From: Thalassotalea fonticola
GTDB lineage: Bacteria; Pseudomonadota; Gammaproteobacteria; Enterobacterales; Alteromonadaceae
Length of the DNA: 64,000 nt
Direction: 5' to 3'
NCBI RefSeq assembly: GCF_032911225.1
Contig: NZ_CP136600.1
Coordinates: 2,728,001 to 2,792,000 of the forward strand
In this document: piece by piece, positions 17,544-26,549 of the stretch
Layout of the letters: every line of letters starts with the position of its first letter
Numbering within the stretch: the first letter of the stretch is position 1
The notes under the pieces: generated by a model
The model's input: the letters and a program-made list of their open reading frames with translations, nothing else
The model's database searches: none
Told to the model about the DNA's origin: nothing
Translations under genes and position numbers: made by a program

Positions 17544-18548
17544 ATGAATTTTCAAGGTAGCCATATTTTATCGGTATCACAATTTGATCGTGATTCGGTA
17601 TCTCGCATTCTTGAAGTTGCGCAAGCAATGATCCCTTACGCCAGCAGACAAAAGCGTTGCCATGTGCTTGAAGGGGCAATTTTAAATAATCTATTTTTTG
17701 AACCGAGTACTCGTACTCGTATCTCATTTGGTACCGCTTTTCAGTTATTAGGCGGCTTTGTGCACGAAACCGTTGGCCAAGAAAGCTCATCATTATCTAA
17801 AGGCGAGTCATTATTTGATACTGCCCGGGTTATCAGTGGTTATTCAGACGTTATTGCTATGCGTCATCCCGATATGCATTCGGTAGCAGAGTTTTCTAAG
17901 GGTAGCACCGTACCGGTAATTAACGGTGGTGATGGTGCGAATGAACATCCAACCCAAGCACTATTAGATTTATTTACTATTCAGGCTGAAATGAGTCGTT
18001 TTGACAAAGGCATTGATGGCTTAAACATTGTATTAATGGGTGACTTAAAGCATGGCCGCACAGTACATTCTCTCTCAAGATTATTAAGCTTATATAAAAA
18101 CCTTACCATTACACTATTGTCGCCAAAAGAGTTACAAATGCCAGCTTACATTGTTGATGTATTAACGAATGCTGGCCATAAAGTAAATATTACACAAACC
18201 ATGGCTGGCAATTTAAACAGCGATGTTGTTTACCAAACCCGCATTCAACAAGAGCGTTTTACCAGCCTTGCTGAAGCGGAGCAATATCGTGGCCACTTTA
18301 GTTTAAATAAAAGTGTGTATCAGCAGTACTGTAAAGAGCATACAGTGATCATGCACCCACTGCCTAGAGACGCTCGCCCAGAGGCGAACGAGCTGGACAT
18401 TGATTTAAACGACAACAGCAATTTAGCAATTTTCCGTCAAGCTCAAAATGGCGTATTAGTACGCATGGCATTATTTGCCTTAACATTAGGCGTTGATGAG
18501 AAACTTACCCAATATGAAAAAGAAGTAACCTGGTTTACCAATAAATAA
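17544..18548 (+). CDS. pyrB: Aspartate carbamoyltransferase catalytic chain
   Basis: A 334-residue enzyme of the ATCase/OTCase family. It carries the carbamoyl-phosphate motif FEPSTRTR (STRTR at 55-59), HPTQALLDL and the aspartate-loop [11 protein letters not shown] segment. It catalyses carbamoyl phosphate plus aspartate to carbamoyl aspartate, the committed pyrimidine step. The start at the ATG at 17544 (MNFQGSHIL) is chosen because the upstream in-frame codons 17490-17543 are not conserved and a weak GATCAGG precedes the ATG. It is longer than the 311-residue E. coli protein. No pyrI regulatory-chain gene follows. Confidence 0.94.
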   Translation: MNFQGSHILSVSQFDRDSVSRILEVAQAMIPYASRQKRCHVLEGAILNNLFFEPSTRTRISFGTAFQLLGGFVHETVGQESSSLSKGESLFDTARVISGYSDVIAMRHPDMHSVAEFSKGSTVPVINGGDGANEHPTQALLDLFTIQAEMSRFDKGIDGLNIVLMGDLKHGRTVHSLSRLLSLYKNLTITLLSPKELQMPAYIVDVLTNAGHKVNITQTMAGNLNSDVVYQTRIQQERFTSLAEAEQYRGHFSLNKSVYQQYCKEHTVIMHPLPRDARPEANELDIDLNDNSNLAIFRQAQNGVLVRMALFALTLGVDEKLTQYEKEVTWFTNK

Positions 18549-18579
18549 ACCAGACCTTTACAGAACACAAGGCGAACAG

Positions 18580-19860
18580 ATGTCACATTCACAGCAATTA
18601 TTTGAACAAGCACAAAAAACGATTCCCGGCGGCGTTAACTCACCAGTTCGAGCTTTTACCGGCGTTGGTGGAACCCCTCTTTTTATTGAACGAGCAACTG
18701 GCGCCTACACATTTGATGCCGATGGTAAACAATACATCGATTATGTTGGTTCTTGGGGACCAATGATTTTAGGTCATAATCACCCGGCTATTTTAGATGC
18801 GGTAATCTCTACGGCACAAAAAGGCTTAAGCTTTGGTGCACCAACTGAACTTGAAATTACCATGGCTGAAAAAGTACGTGAATTAGTTCCATCAATGGAA
18901 AAACTTCGCATGGTTAGCTCTGGTACTGAAGCCACAATGAGTGCTATTCGTTTAGCTCGTGGTTACACAGGGCGTGATAAAATTCTAAAGTTTGAAGGTT
19001 GTTATCACGGCCATGCCGACTCATTATTAGTTAAAGCTGGTTCAGGCGCATTAACATTAGGTGTTCCTAACTCTCCAGGCATTCCTGCCGATTTTGCCAA
19101 GCACACATTAACTGTTAACTATAATGACATTCAGTCTGTTAAAGACATTTTCGCTGATTTAGGCGACCAAATTGCCTGTATTATAGTTGAACCCGTTGCC
19201 GGTAACATGAACTGTATTCCTCCTGTAGAAGGCTTCTTGGAAGGTTTACGTAGCATTTGTGACGAATACAAATCAGTATTTATTATCGACGAAGTTATGA
19301 CCGGTTTTCGTGTTGCTCTTGGCGGCGCGCAAGCACATTACAATGTTAAGCCTGACTTAACTACATTAGGTAAAGTTATTGGCGGCGGTATGCCCGTTGG
19401 CGCTTTTGGCGGTAAAGCTGAGATCATGGATTACATAGCGCCAGTTGGCCCTGTTTATCAGGCAGGAACATTATCGGGTAATCCTATAGCTATGGCTGCA
19501 GGCCTTGCTGCATTGAATGAATTAAGCAGCAAAGACTACCATACAGAATTAGCCGCTAAAACCAAGCAAATTGCCGAAGGCTTTAAAGCCGCAGCAGATC
19601 GCCAAAAGGTACCACTAGCAATTAACTATGTTGGCGCTATGTTTGGCTTCTTCTTTACCGAGCAAGAACAAGTAAATACCTTCGCGCAAGTAATGCAGTG
19701 TGACACAGCTAAATTTAATAAGTTCTTCCACTTAATGTTAGAAGAAGGCGTTTACCTTGCCCCTTCAGCATTTGAAACTGGATTCTTATCAACTGCCCAT
19801 TCAAATGCTGATATTCAAGCAACTATTGAAGCGGCAGAACGTTGTTTCGCTAAGTTATAA
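18580..19860 (+). CDS. hemL: Glutamate-1-semialdehyde 2,1-aminomutase
   Basis: A 426-residue class-III PLP enzyme opening [28 protein letters not shown], the HemL signature. The PLP lysine lies in [18 protein letters not shown] (about residue 265), preceded by the DEVMTGFR aspartate motif. It converts glutamate-1-semialdehyde to 5-aminolevulinate in the C5 heme pathway. It starts 31 bp after pyrB and is closed by a strong terminator. Confidence 0.97.
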   Translation: MSHSQQLFEQAQKTIPGGVNSPVRAFTGVGGTPLFIERATGAYTFDADGKQYIDYVGSWGPMILGHNHPAILDAVISTAQKGLSFGAPTELEITMAEKVRELVPSMEKLRMVSSGTEATMSAIRLARGYTGRDKILKFEGCYHGHADSLLVKAGSGALTLGVPNSPGIPADFAKHTLTVNYNDIQSVKDIFADLGDQIACIIVEPVAGNMNCIPPVEGFLEGLRSICDEYKSVFIIDEVMTGFRVALGGAQAHYNVKPDLTTLGKVIGGGMPVGAFGGKAEIMDYIAPVGPVYQAGTLSGNPIAMAAGLAALNELSSKDYHTELAAKTKQIAEGFKAAADRQKVPLAINYVGAMFGFFFTEQEQVNTFAQVMQCDTAKFNKFFHLMLEEGVYLAPSAFETGFLSTAHSNADIQATIEAAERCFAKL

Positions 19861-19882
19861 ATTAACAACTTTATGCTCTATC

Positions 19883-19912
19883 AAAAGCTCGTGTTTATCA
19901 CGGGCTTTTTTT
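19883..19912 (+). terminator. Intrinsic terminator after hemL
   Basis: A stem AAAAGCTCGTG/CACGGGCTTTT (one G-T pair), loop TTTAT, is followed by a T run. It ends the pyrB-hemL transcript and marks the left edge of the cassette-like region. Confidence 0.85.
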
Positions 19913-20245
19913 GCTTCAAAAAAAGTTAACCATCCATTTAAATTTATAGATAAAAACGATATATTAAATCAATAAACTAATTTTTAGAATGAAGTATCCG
20001 CAAGTATAAATCCGGACCAAACCATTCTAGTAAGCTGTTAGCATGTAAGTTCTTATCAAGGTAAAACAGGGATAGTTTTCTTGTCAGAATTTGATTGTAA
20101 ATCCTGGTAGGTAAATTTTAAAACCAGCGCTTCCAAAATTGTAATATTCCCTTTCCCTATCTTTTTAAGTACAGTGTATTAATTAAAATAAATCGTATGC
20201 TTGCCAATATCTTATGGCCAGTAAACTGGCGGAAGCGTGGTGTAG
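19913..20245. other. Gene-free AT-rich spacer left of the cassette-like block
   Basis: No protein-coding signal, RNA gene or long repeat was recognised here. The stretch is AT-rich and ends next to the first attC-like site. In a chromosomal integron this is where decayed cassettes or an attI/Pc region might lie, but no integrase or convincing attI was seen. Confidence 0.4.
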
Positions 20246-20352
20246 CATACTAACAAGGCGCTCAAGTAGACAATTAACGCTGTCACAGCTTTTACAAAAA
20301 AACGAAAATCCACGTGCCATCATTAATTGCAGCTTAGCTTAGCCTTAGTTGC
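20246..20352 (+). repeat. attC-like recombination site 1
   Basis: The left end CATACTAACAAGGCGCTCAA has the TAACAA-GGCGCTCAAG form of attC sites of marine gammaproteobacterial integrons. The right end GCAGCTTAGCTTAGCCTTAG is imperfectly complementary to it. Between them is a typical spacer with GCTTTT...AAAAAC-type arms. The total length of about 107 bp is in the attC range. The right core is degenerate (CTTAGTT instead of GTTRRRY), so it may be inactive. Confidence 0.55.
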
Positions 20353-20365
20353 ACAAGAAGGTTTT

Positions 20366-20752
20366 ATGCATAAAAGTAGATTAGCAGCATTAGTTTTAGA
20401 TAGTAAAGTTGATGATATTGAAGAAGCCAATACCTTTTGGGAGCAAGCTTTGGGGTTAGAGTGTGTTCGTTCGAATGAAGAATGGTCTTCTAAATATTCG
20501 CATCTTAACTCACCAAAAGATCAGCCTCATATACTAATTCAAAAAACCACTCATGAAAGTCGAGTCCACCTCGATATTGAAACTGATAATATAGCAGCAG
20601 AGGTTGAGCGCCTAAAAACTCTTGGCGCGCAAGTAGTAGAAACTTTTCAACGTTGGGTAGTTATGGAGGCGCCGACAGGTCACCGTTATTGCGTAGTTAA
20701 TCCGCAAAGGCAAGACTTTAGTGACTCGGATAATGTTAATGTCTGGGAATAG
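20366..20752 (+). CDS. VOC family (glyoxalase/bleomycin-resistance) protein
   Basis: A 128-residue protein with the paired beta-alpha-beta-beta-beta VOC fold: LAALVLDSKVDDIEEANTFWEQALG at the start and VHLDIETDNIAAEVERLKTLGAQVV in the second half, followed by FQRWVVMEAPTGHRYCVV. The start at 20366 follows AAGAAGG. The substrate is unknown. Genes of this family are frequent cargo of integron cassettes. The stop codon overlaps the presumed start of the next gene. Confidence 0.75.
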   Translation: MHKSRLAALVLDSKVDDIEEANTFWEQALGLECVRSNEEWSSKYSHLNSPKDQPHILIQKTTHESRVHLDIETDNIAAEVERLKTLGAQVVETFQRWVVMEAPTGHRYCVVNPQRQDFSDSDNVNVWE

Positions 20753-21090
20753 TGCATAACTTAGTAGATGATTTTATTGGCATGAACCAAGCAGGACGGA
20801 TTCTTGAATTATGTGAAAAGTATTATGATGAAAATGTCATTATGTTAAATAATGGTCAAGTTTTCGCTGAGTCAATGCGTGAGTCTTATGATAAACAAAA
20901 AGGTTTTGTAGAGTCAGTTAAAGAATTTAACATTGAATTAGTTTCACAAAAAATTGATGGTAATGTTTCAGAGTTAATATTTCATTACCAGATGACAGGC
21001 TCAGACGCCACATTAAATGATTTTACCGGTAAGCATATTCAAACGTGGGTAAATAAAAAAATAGTCAAAGAAGAGTATGTATCAATTTAA
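20752..21090 (+). CDS. SnoaL-like (NTF2 fold) domain protein
   Basis: A 112-residue protein with the NTF2-like pattern: an N-terminal helix pair (DDFIGMNQAGRILELCEKYYDENVIMLNNG), a central FVESVKEFNI segment and C-terminal strands ending IQTWVNKKIVKEEYVSI. It belongs to the SnoaL/DUF4440-like group of small cone-shaped proteins of varied function. The start is uncertain: GTG at 20752 overlaps the previous stop by one base, and an ATG at 20782 is the alternative. Confidence 0.6.
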   Translation: MHNLVDDFIGMNQAGRILELCEKYYDENVIMLNNGQVFAESMRESYDKQKGFVESVKEFNIELVSQKIDGNVSELIFHYQMTGSDATLNDFTGKHIQTWVNKKIVKEEYVSI

Positions 21091-21135
21091 AATATAAGCC
21101 AGTTAAGACGGGCAATTATAAACTAGGAGGCTATT

Positions 21136-21624
21136 TTGACTAAAGTTGTCATTTTCGGGAATTCAGGTTCAGGTAAATCTACACTTGCGAAAGACTTGGC
21201 CAATAACAATAATCTACCTCATTTAGACCTAGATACAATTGCATGGAAGCCAGTTCAGCCTCCACAAAGAATGCTTATTTCAGAATCCAATATAGCTATT
21301 AATGACTTTTTACATAGACATAGCGAATGGGTTGTTGAGGGCTGTTATTCAGACTTGTTGGAACTTGTATTTTCACAAACCGAGGAAGTAATTTATCTAA
21401 ACTTACCTGTTTCTGCTTGTATTGCTAATGCTAAACATCGTCCTTGGGAGCCGCACAAATATAAAAGTAAAGAGGATCAAGATGCAAATTTAACTATGTT
21501 AATAGATTGGATTTCTCAATATGATTCACGTACTGATACATTCTCAAAAGTTGCTCATGAAAAACTTTATAATAAATTTCAAGGCAAAAAAACAATGCAT
21601 ACATCAAACCAAAAACGTACATAA
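21136..21624 (+). CDS. P-loop NTPase, adenylate-kinase-like
   Basis: A 162-residue protein opening TKVVIFGNSGSGKSTLAKDLA, a Walker A motif, followed by LPHLDLDTIAW and the mid-domain WVVEGCYSDLLELV. This layout is that of small topology-modulation/shikimate-kinase-like NTPases (FlaR-type), often in mobile islands. It uses a TTG start preceded by a strong AGGAGG. The stop codon lies inside the left core of the following attC-like site, as expected for a cassette gene. The substrate is not predictable. Confidence 0.7.
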   Translation: MTKVVIFGNSGSGKSTLAKDLANNNNLPHLDLDTIAWKPVQPPQRMLISESNIAINDFLHRHSEWVVEGCYSDLLELVFSQTEEVIYLNLPVSACIANAKHRPWEPHKYKSKEDQDANLTMLIDWISQYDSRTDTFSKVAHEKLYNKFQGKKTMHTSNQKRT

Positions 21625-21717
21625 CAAGCTATTCGAAGAACAAAAAACAGTTGGCTTTTGCTGCTTCGTCGCTTATTTTAACCAACTATTACGTGCCTCT
21701 TAGTAAGGCGTTAACCG
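21617..21717 (+). repeat. attC-like recombination site 2
   Basis: About 100 bp running from GTACATAACAAGC to AAGGCGTTAACCG. Inner arms AGTTGG and CCAACT bracket a TTTTGCTGCTTCGTCGCTTATTTT centre, the same layout as known Vibrio-type and Pseudoalteromonas-type attC sites. The right core is GTTAACC (21710-21716), close to GTTRRRY. This is the best-preserved site in the block. Confidence 0.7.
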
Positions 21718-21751
21718 TCATTCGATATATGTTTAAAATTAAGGAGTTATT

Positions 21752-22150
21752 TTGAAAGAAATTACAGGAGTTAATCACCTTGGGCTAAGAGTTCAGGATC
21801 TTGCACAATCAAGAGCATTTTATGAAAAGCTTGGTTTCATATTTTTAGTGGGCCCTATCGGTCCTGAGCCCGTGGCGATTATGGAGCACCCATCAGGAGT
21901 TAATATTAATTTTATTCTTAATTCTAATTCTGATATTTCGCATAACATTCTTATGGATCTCCCAGAAAAATACCCTGGCTACACCCATGTAGCCTTAACT
22001 GTGTCTAATATTGAGTCAGTAGAGCGTTTTTTAAAGCAAGAAAAAATTGCAATAAGTGAAGGTCCCATTACGCTACCTAATGGTGCGGTTATGTTATTCG
22101 TTCGTGATCCAGATGAAAATGTTATCGAATTCCATCAAGATCCAAAATAA
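21752..22150 (+). CDS. VOC family protein, glyoxalase I-like
   Basis: A 132-residue VOC protein beginning ITGVNHLGLRVQDLAQSRAFYEKLGF, with a candidate metal histidine in NHLGL. The second half has GYTHVALTVSNIESV and the closing FVRDPDENVIEFHQDP, with its metal-binding glutamate. These features resemble lactoylglutathione lyases and fosfomycin-resistance-type enzymes. The actual reaction is unknown. TTG start after AAGGAG. A cassette-type gene, third in the block. Confidence 0.78.
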   Translation: MKEITGVNHLGLRVQDLAQSRAFYEKLGFIFLVGPIGPEPVAIMEHPSGVNINFILNSNSDISHNILMDLPEKYPGYTHVALTVSNIESVERFLKQEKIAISEGPITLPNGAVMLFVRDPDENVIEFHQDPK

Positions 22151-22263
22151 AACGGCTAACAAGTCATCCGAGCAGGGCAAAATAATTGTTTTATTTCACA
22201 TATACTTCACATAACTCGCACTACCCTTAACTTCCTTTTAAAGTGAAGAAAGAAGGTATTATA

Positions 22264-22998
22264 ATGCAAAAGTATGGCTGTATCTTAGCAAGTATTGGAT
22301 GTTTTATTAATGTGCACGCGGCAGAAAACCAAATAACAGCGCCAACATTAATAGAACAAGAAGTTATTCAAGCTATCACCGATATAGCCGGTGCGCCTCG
22401 TAAAGAATGGAGCGTACAAATATCGCACTACGAAAATGAAGAGGGCGATGTTACCAGTAGCATAGAGCGTTACACCCCAAATGAAGACACAAGTAAGCAA
22501 TGGACCCTATTACGTATTAACGACAAAACTCCTAGTCATAAACAAATTAAAAAATTTGTAAAAAAGAAACAAGAACACGTTGAAAATAAGGCAAATGGTA
22601 AAATTTACAGCATTAATTTTAAAACGTTAATTGAGCAAGACAGTCTTCAACTGTTAAATCATTATGGCAGCCATGCCAAAGTAGGTTTTCAGGTTCACTT
22701 GGAAGACCTGGGAGACGACGCAAAAGGAAAATTAGAAGGTACGTTGTCGTATAGTAAACAACACAAATATATTGAAGAAATAACCATAGTTAATAACGCT
22801 GAATTTTCGCCAATGTTCAGTGCCACTATTTCAGATCTAGTGTTATCTTTTAACTTTATTAAGCTCAATGATGTGGTATTACCACAACAGATTGAAATGC
22901 GTATGAAGGGTAGTTTTGCCTATTTTACCGAAATAGATGAAGTGTCAACCACAACCTATTCTAATTATCTTCATACAAGAAAGCTATTGAGCGAATAG
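22264..22998 (+). CDS. Secreted protein of unknown function
   Basis: A 244-residue protein with a signal peptide (MQKYGCILASIGCFINVHA, cleavage near 19-20). The mature part is polar and beta-rich (FQVHLEDLGDDAKGKLEGTLSYSK, VVLPQQIEMRMKGSFAYFTEIDE), reminiscent of lipoprotein-carrier-like periplasmic folds, but no family was recognised. The start at 22264 is preferred over the GTG at 22243, because AAGAAGG sits 7 bases before the ATG. The preceding spacer has a GGCTAACAAGTC fragment like the left end of an attC site. Confidence 0.6.
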   Translation: MQKYGCILASIGCFINVHAAENQITAPTLIEQEVIQAITDIAGAPRKEWSVQISHYENEEGDVTSSIERYTPNEDTSKQWTLLRINDKTPSHKQIKKFVKKKQEHVENKANGKIYSINFKTLIEQDSLQLLNHYGSHAKVGFQVHLEDLGDDAKGKLEGTLSYSKQHKYIEEITIVNNAEFSPMFSATISDLVLSFNFIKLNDVVLPQQIEMRMKGSFAYFTEIDEVSTTTYSNYLHTRKLLSE

Positions 22999-23197
22999 GC
23001 CACATCTTAATATTTTATCAAAGATTCAAATTAATTTTCACATTCAGATTTACTGAGAATGATTAGCAATGAATTAACACAACACCTTTTGTTAATTCAT
23101 TGAAATATAATCAATTACTCTGGTCAAAATATTGACCATTACTGAGAAGTCTACATAATAAGGTGTTCAAACGGCACAAAGTAGAGATGAAACCAAA

Positions 23198-23500
23198 ATG
23201 TACTTCTTATTAACTTATGAGGTGGTTCCTGATTATTTAGAGCGAAGAGTAGAGTTTCGTGATGCTCATATAAAGCTAGCTTTATCGGCTGTAAATCGTG
23301 GTGAACTGCGATTGGGAGGAGCGTTAACTGAACCTAATGATGGAGCAGTGCTACTTTTTGAAGGTAACTCTCCTGAGGTTGCAGAGAACTTTGCCAAACA
23401 CGATCCTTACGTTTTAAATGGGCTTGTAAAAAGTTGGCAAGTCAGGTCATGGTCAATAGTTCTAGGCGCTGGTGTTGCGCCTCATAATATTGAAGTTTGA
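23198..23500 (+). CDS. YciI family protein
   Basis: A 100-residue dimeric ferredoxin-like protein with the YciI signature: MYFLLTYEVVPDYLERRVEFRDAH, with conserved His24, and GGALTEPNDGAVLLFEGNSPE followed by the FAKHDPYVLNGLVKSW segment. The His and Asp in this family form a proposed active-site pair, but the reaction is not established. It lies in the cassette-like block. Confidence 0.82.
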   Translation: MYFLLTYEVVPDYLERRVEFRDAHIKLALSAVNRGELRLGGALTEPNDGAVLLFEGNSPEVAENFAKHDPYVLNGLVKSWQVRSWSIVLGAGVAPHNIEV

Positions 23501-23527
23501 TCTAATATGACATGCAACCGGTCACTA

Positions 23528-23594
23528 TAATTGGTTCTATTAGTTCCTCGCTAATTTTAATCAATATTTTTTGCTGGATGGCAAGGCGTATAAG
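23528..23594 (+). repeat. attC-like recombination site 3 (right part)
   Basis: Inner arms ATTGGTT and AATCAAT flank a TTCCTCGCTAATTTT centre, followed by GCTGGATGGCAAGGCGTATAAG, a right-end L'-R' pair like AAGGCGTTA. The core has lost the GTT (GCGTATA), and the left end before the arms is hard to define. It separates the YciI and ABM genes. Confidence 0.45.
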
Positions 23595-23611
23595 TTTTAA
23601 GGAGTTGAGTT

Positions 23612-23914
23612 TTGTCGAAAGTCATTTTGAAGGGATATATATTAGTTTCAGATATTGATTTGGAAATTGTTAAAACTGAGCTAATAGTTCATTGTAAATT
23701 AACCAAAGAAGAGCCAGGATGTTTGTTATTCGAGGTAATTCCTGATGCAAATAACCCGAACTTGTTTAGTGTTTACGAAGAGTTTGTAGATCAAGCCGCT
23801 TTTGATAATCACCAAACAAGAGTTAACAATTCCAATTGGGGTAAAGTAACTAAACAGGTTAAAAGACATTACCAAATAATTAACGGTATACAGAACATAC
23901 AACAAACTAATTAA
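23612..23914 (+). CDS. Antibiotic biosynthesis monooxygenase (ABM) domain protein
   Basis: A 100-residue protein with the ABM pattern: LKGYILVSDIDLEIVKTELIVHCKLTKEEPGCLLFEVIPDANNPNLFSVYEEFVDQAAFDNHQTR. Such heme-free, cofactor-free or heme-degrading ferredoxin-fold proteins oxidise quinone-like substrates in characterised members. Here the substrate is unknown. TTG start after AAGGAGTTGAG. Confidence 0.75.
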   Translation: MSKVILKGYILVSDIDLEIVKTELIVHCKLTKEEPGCLLFEVIPDANNPNLFSVYEEFVDQAAFDNHQTRVNNSNWGKVTKQVKRHYQIINGIQNIQQTN

Positions 23915-24016
23915 GACGGGCTACTAACAGTTTTTCCGGAACCGCTTCGATACACATTTTAGCAAAACTTTTTTTTCAGCTCTGCATTAGGGCATTACAA
24001 CGGCGGAAGTCAGTAC
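23915..24016 (+). repeat. Possible decayed attC site between ABM and GNAT-like genes
   Basis: The spacer starts with TTAAGACGGGC, a motif also found in the spacer at about 21093-21105, and ends with CTGCATTAGGGCATTACAAC, similar to an attC right end (TTAGGGCGTTA). Middle arms are weak. The shared ends suggest common origin, but it is too decayed to be sure. Confidence 0.35.
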
Positions 24017-24508
24017 ATGAAAACTCAATTTATTCCTAATTCATTTAATGTCCCTACATTCTTAGATGACGAACACTTTCATTTCAGAGTTCTCGAAGAT
24101 AGTATTGCTGAATTAGACTATGAGGCAGTGATGTCTAGTCAACCAAAACTAAAGGGAATTTTTGGCCCTGACTCTGATTGGCCAAAAAGTAACATGACTA
24201 TAGAGGAAAATATTGCGAGTTTAAAAATCCATAAACAAGAATTTGAATCACGTGCAGCATTTGCTTATTCAGTTTTTAGCCGCTCACAAAATAAATACCT
24301 TGGTTCTGTTTACATAGACCCAAGTCAATCAAATAAATTTGATTGTGAAGTGTATTTGTGGATTAGAAATGATAGTTTGTATTTAGATAAGGAGCTTTAT
24401 CAAACGGTATTGAACTGGCTTCAAGAGTGTTGGCCTTTCCCTAAAGTTGCATTTCCTGGTAGAGAAATTTCCTGGACTGAATGGGCTAAGGAATTGAAGG
24501 CTATATAA
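24017..24508 (+). CDS. GNAT-like N-acetyltransferase family protein
   Basis: A 163-residue protein with the pattern FHFRVLEDSIAELDYEAVMSS..., TIEENIASLKIHKQEFESRAAFAYSVF, YLGSVYIDP and a C-terminal YQTVLNWLQECWPFPKVAFPGR. It resembles a GNAT subgroup seen in several bacteria in which the acetyl-CoA loop (YLGSVYI) is short. Substrate unknown. The gene is flanked by attC-like spacers on both sides. Confidence 0.6.
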   Translation: MKTQFIPNSFNVPTFLDDEHFHFRVLEDSIAELDYEAVMSSQPKLKGIFGPDSDWPKSNMTIEENIASLKIHKQEFESRAAFAYSVFSRSQNKYLGSVYIDPSQSNKFDCEVYLWIRNDSLYLDKELYQTVLNWLQECWPFPKVAFPGREISWTEWAKELKAI

Positions 24509-24520
24509 GTTACTTATTTT

Positions 24521-24600
24521 GACAGCTAACAAGTCGCTGTCGTTTGTTCGTCTTTCATTTTAATAAACAATTTCTGCTGCATCGGAAGTTGCTATATAAG
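24521..24600 (+). repeat. attC-like recombination site 4
   Basis: The left end GACAGCTAACAAGTCGCTG has the TAACAAGTCGCTG form of attC left ends. Inner arms GTTTGTT and AATAAAC bracket TCGTCTTTCATTTT. The right end GCATCGGAAGTTGCTATATAAGG has lost a clear GTTRRRY core. The length of about 80 bp is in range. Confidence 0.55.
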
Positions 24601-24609
24601 GATATGTCA

Positions 24610-25071
24610 ATGCAAAAAATTATCTTGGTTTTTCTAACTATATTTTCAATGACTGCTCATGCTAAAAATATTTTTAATGCTGAACAACTTGAGGAACTTG
24701 CTCAAAACTTCGTTCAAGCGATAGATGCACGTCAACAACCAAAAACAACAATTGCTGATATCGATAATTATTTATCTTTATTGGCTGATGATTTCATTGA
24801 TGAACATATCAAATTTAAATTTACTTACACAGACAAGGTAAAGCTTAAAGAAGATATGATTGCGAAAATGGCCGGTGAAATTATTTACAGTTCCATAAAA
24901 ATTGACGAAATGATAGTAGGTGGAAACGCCGCATTTATAAAAATGACTGAAACCATCAAAGGTAAGCCAGCTCACCTTGATAAGGTAATAGAATATAGTG
25001 TAACTAATGTAGTAACTTTAGAATTCAATGATAAAGGTTTAATCACTCACATTCGCCGTCACCATGGATGA
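24610..25071 (+). CDS. Secreted NTF2/SnoaL-like protein
   Basis: A 153-residue exported protein: signal peptide MQKIILVFLTIFSMTAHA, then a cone-fold NTF2-like domain (EQLEELAQNFVQAIDARQQ..., IDNYLSLLADDFIDEHIKFKFTYTDKVKLKEDMIAKM). It closes with ITHIRRHHG, typical of SnoaL-like tails. The ATG at 24610 is chosen because AAGGAT precedes it at a good distance. A nearby ATG at 24604 is equally open. The function is unknown. Confidence 0.62.
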   Translation: MQKIILVFLTIFSMTAHAKNIFNAEQLEELAQNFVQAIDARQQPKTTIADIDNYLSLLADDFIDEHIKFKFTYTDKVKLKEDMIAKMAGEIIYSSIKIDEMIVGGNAAFIKMTETIKGKPAHLDKVIEYSVTNVVTLEFNDKGLITHIRRHHG

Positions 25072-25092
25072 ACATAAATAAAAGGATAGTGT

Positions 25093-25389
25093 ATGAAAAG
25101 ACAAATAACTTTAGTGAGTCTGGTTTGCATCATTGCTGGATGTATCACGGTTCCTGTAGGTGATGAAAGCCATAGCCATTTATGCAAGATTTCCTCTGAT
25201 CGAAAAACATTAAAAATAGTTGATATTGCAGAGGAAACTAATTCATATTACAGCATAAGCGGTACATTACTTTCCCCTATATTAGTCCCGACTACAGCAT
25301 TAATATCTGGCTCATATGTTTTAGTGAATAATATCTATCATTATGGCGAAGAAAAAATAGTCTGTAGAAATAAACCTAGCAAGACTTAA
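25093..25389 (+). CDS. Small putative lipoprotein
   Basis: A 98-residue protein with a type-II signal peptide: MKRQITLVSLVCIIAGC, where IIAG-C is a lipobox with the lipidated cysteine at residue 17. The mature part has a hydrophobic ILVPTTALISGSYVLVNNIYHYG stretch that might be a second membrane segment. No family recognised. It lies 21 bp after the NTF2-like gene, with its own AAAGGAT ribosome site. Confidence 0.6.
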   Translation: MKRQITLVSLVCIIAGCITVPVGDESHSHLCKISSDRKTLKIVDIAEETNSYYSISGTLLSPILVPTTALISGSYVLVNNIYHYGEEKIVCRNKPSKT

Positions 25390-25675
25390 AAATTTAATTC
25401 ATTAAAATGTAGCATTCCAAAACAAAAAGTCGAGCGAATAATATCAATCAAACCATTATTGTATGTTTGCCCAGTAATAAACAAAAAAACAATGCAAATA
25501 TGTGAAATATTCATTTTTAACAAATTGTTACTGTTTTTATTTAAAATCTAGATGTAGATCGATTACATTGAAATATAAGAAAGTACTGAACATTTAAGCA
25601 ACTATACTTAGCTGCTTATTACAGTGTTAGGTCGTATTATTTTCAAGTTTATAACTCAAGACTAAGGATAATTGC
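25390..25675 (+). other. Intergenic spacer with an attC right core
   Basis: This 286-bp spacer has no gene. Its right part reads GCTGCTTATTACAGTGTTAGGTCG, and GTTAGGT (25626-25632) fits the attC right core GTTRRRY exactly. The matching left end could not be located with confidence, so the site may be incomplete or the cassette decayed. Confidence 0.4.
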
Positions 25676-26101
25676 ATGAAAGGCTCTTGTAATTGCGGAA
25701 ATGTAACGTTTTCTATTTTAGGTAAACTGCCACACCTGTATCAATGCCATTGCACCCTTTGTCAAAAGCAGGGTGGTTCAAGCTCCAATTCAGCTACAAT
25801 TGTTGCGATTGAAAACTTTAAGTGGCTTTCTGGCGAAAATTCAATAACTAAATGGCAAAAGGATACAGGCTTCAGCTCTCATTTTTGCAAGTGCTGTGGC
25901 TCTCCGGTGCCAAACCCTTTACGACAATCTGACTTTTACTGGATCCCAGTAGGCCTTATGGAAAATGTAAATTCGAAAGTTGTTATTGATATTTATTGCG
26001 GCTCTAAAGCTAGCTGGGATACTTTGCCTGAAAATACGAGAGAGGATGAAACTATGCCTGACGACTTGTCGACTTTTATCGATATATTGAATGCAAAGTA
26101 A
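25676..26101 (+). CDS. GFA family (glutathione-dependent formaldehyde-activating-like) zinc protein
   Basis: A 141-residue protein with the GFA zinc pattern: MKGSCNCGNVTFSI (first CxC), YQCHCTLCQKQGG (CxCxxC) and HFCKCCGSPVPNP (CxxC-like). The fold binds zinc and is annotated from glutathione-dependent formaldehyde activation, but most members are of unknown function. It shares the block with a second GFA gene at 28498. The stop is directly followed by an attC-like site. Confidence 0.85.
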   Translation: MKGSCNCGNVTFSILGKLPHLYQCHCTLCQKQGGSSSNSATIVAIENFKWLSGENSITKWQKDTGFSSHFCKCCGSPVPNPLRQSDFYWIPVGLMENVNSKVVIDIYCGSKASWDTLPENTREDETMPDDLSTFIDILNAK

Positions 26102-26103
26102 AG

Positions 26104-26196
26104 CACATAACCAATAATTTAAGTACGACTCCAAACAGTTGGATGAGTCCCCTTTGTGATGCATTTAAGCCAACTATAATATTGCCTATTAACTAG
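26104..26196 (+). repeat. attC-like recombination site 5
   Basis: The left end CACATAACCAATAATTTAAG is followed by inner arms AGTTGG (26137-26142) and CCAACT (26170-26175), the same arm sequence as site 2. The right end GCCTATTAACTAGG resembles GCGTTA but lacks a perfect core. It begins right after the GFA stop codon. Confidence 0.5.
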
Positions 26197-26212
26197 GTTG
26201 GGATATTTAACT

Positions 26213-26500
26213 ATGAATAATCTTGAGCGCAAAGAATTAATCAACACAAGTTGGGAGCTGCACAGTGCTGTAGAAACAAGTTACCTTAACAACCCTGCAA
26301 CTAAAGGCGATCAGCAATGGTTAGAAAAGCAGCGCATTCTTTTAGCTGATATGGCGATTCATTTATTGCAAACAGCAATCACACCGGGAGATATTGAACT
26401 TGATAAATTAACCAACAATATCCATTCCATTTTAACCATTGCAGATCAGTTTTTACCAAATGCAGAGCTCAAAAAAGCAACAGATAAACTTTACCAATAA
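26213..26500 (+). CDS. Hypothetical small helical protein
   Basis: A 95-residue soluble protein, apparently all-helical (ERKELINTSWELHSAVETSY..., WLEKQRILLADMAIHLLQTAI, LTNNIHSILTIADQFLPNAELKKATDKLY). No domain recognised and no signal peptide. The start is the ATG at 26213 (MNNLERK). Its context is an attC-like site upstream and a DUF6176 gene 49 bp downstream. Confidence 0.5.
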   Translation: MNNLERKELINTSWELHSAVETSYLNNPATKGDQQWLEKQRILLADMAIHLLQTAITPGDIELDKLTNNIHSILTIADQFLPNAELKKATDKLYQ

Positions 26501-26549
26501 TCGTATTACAAATACATAAAGCAGCTGATATTTTTATAAGAGTTATATT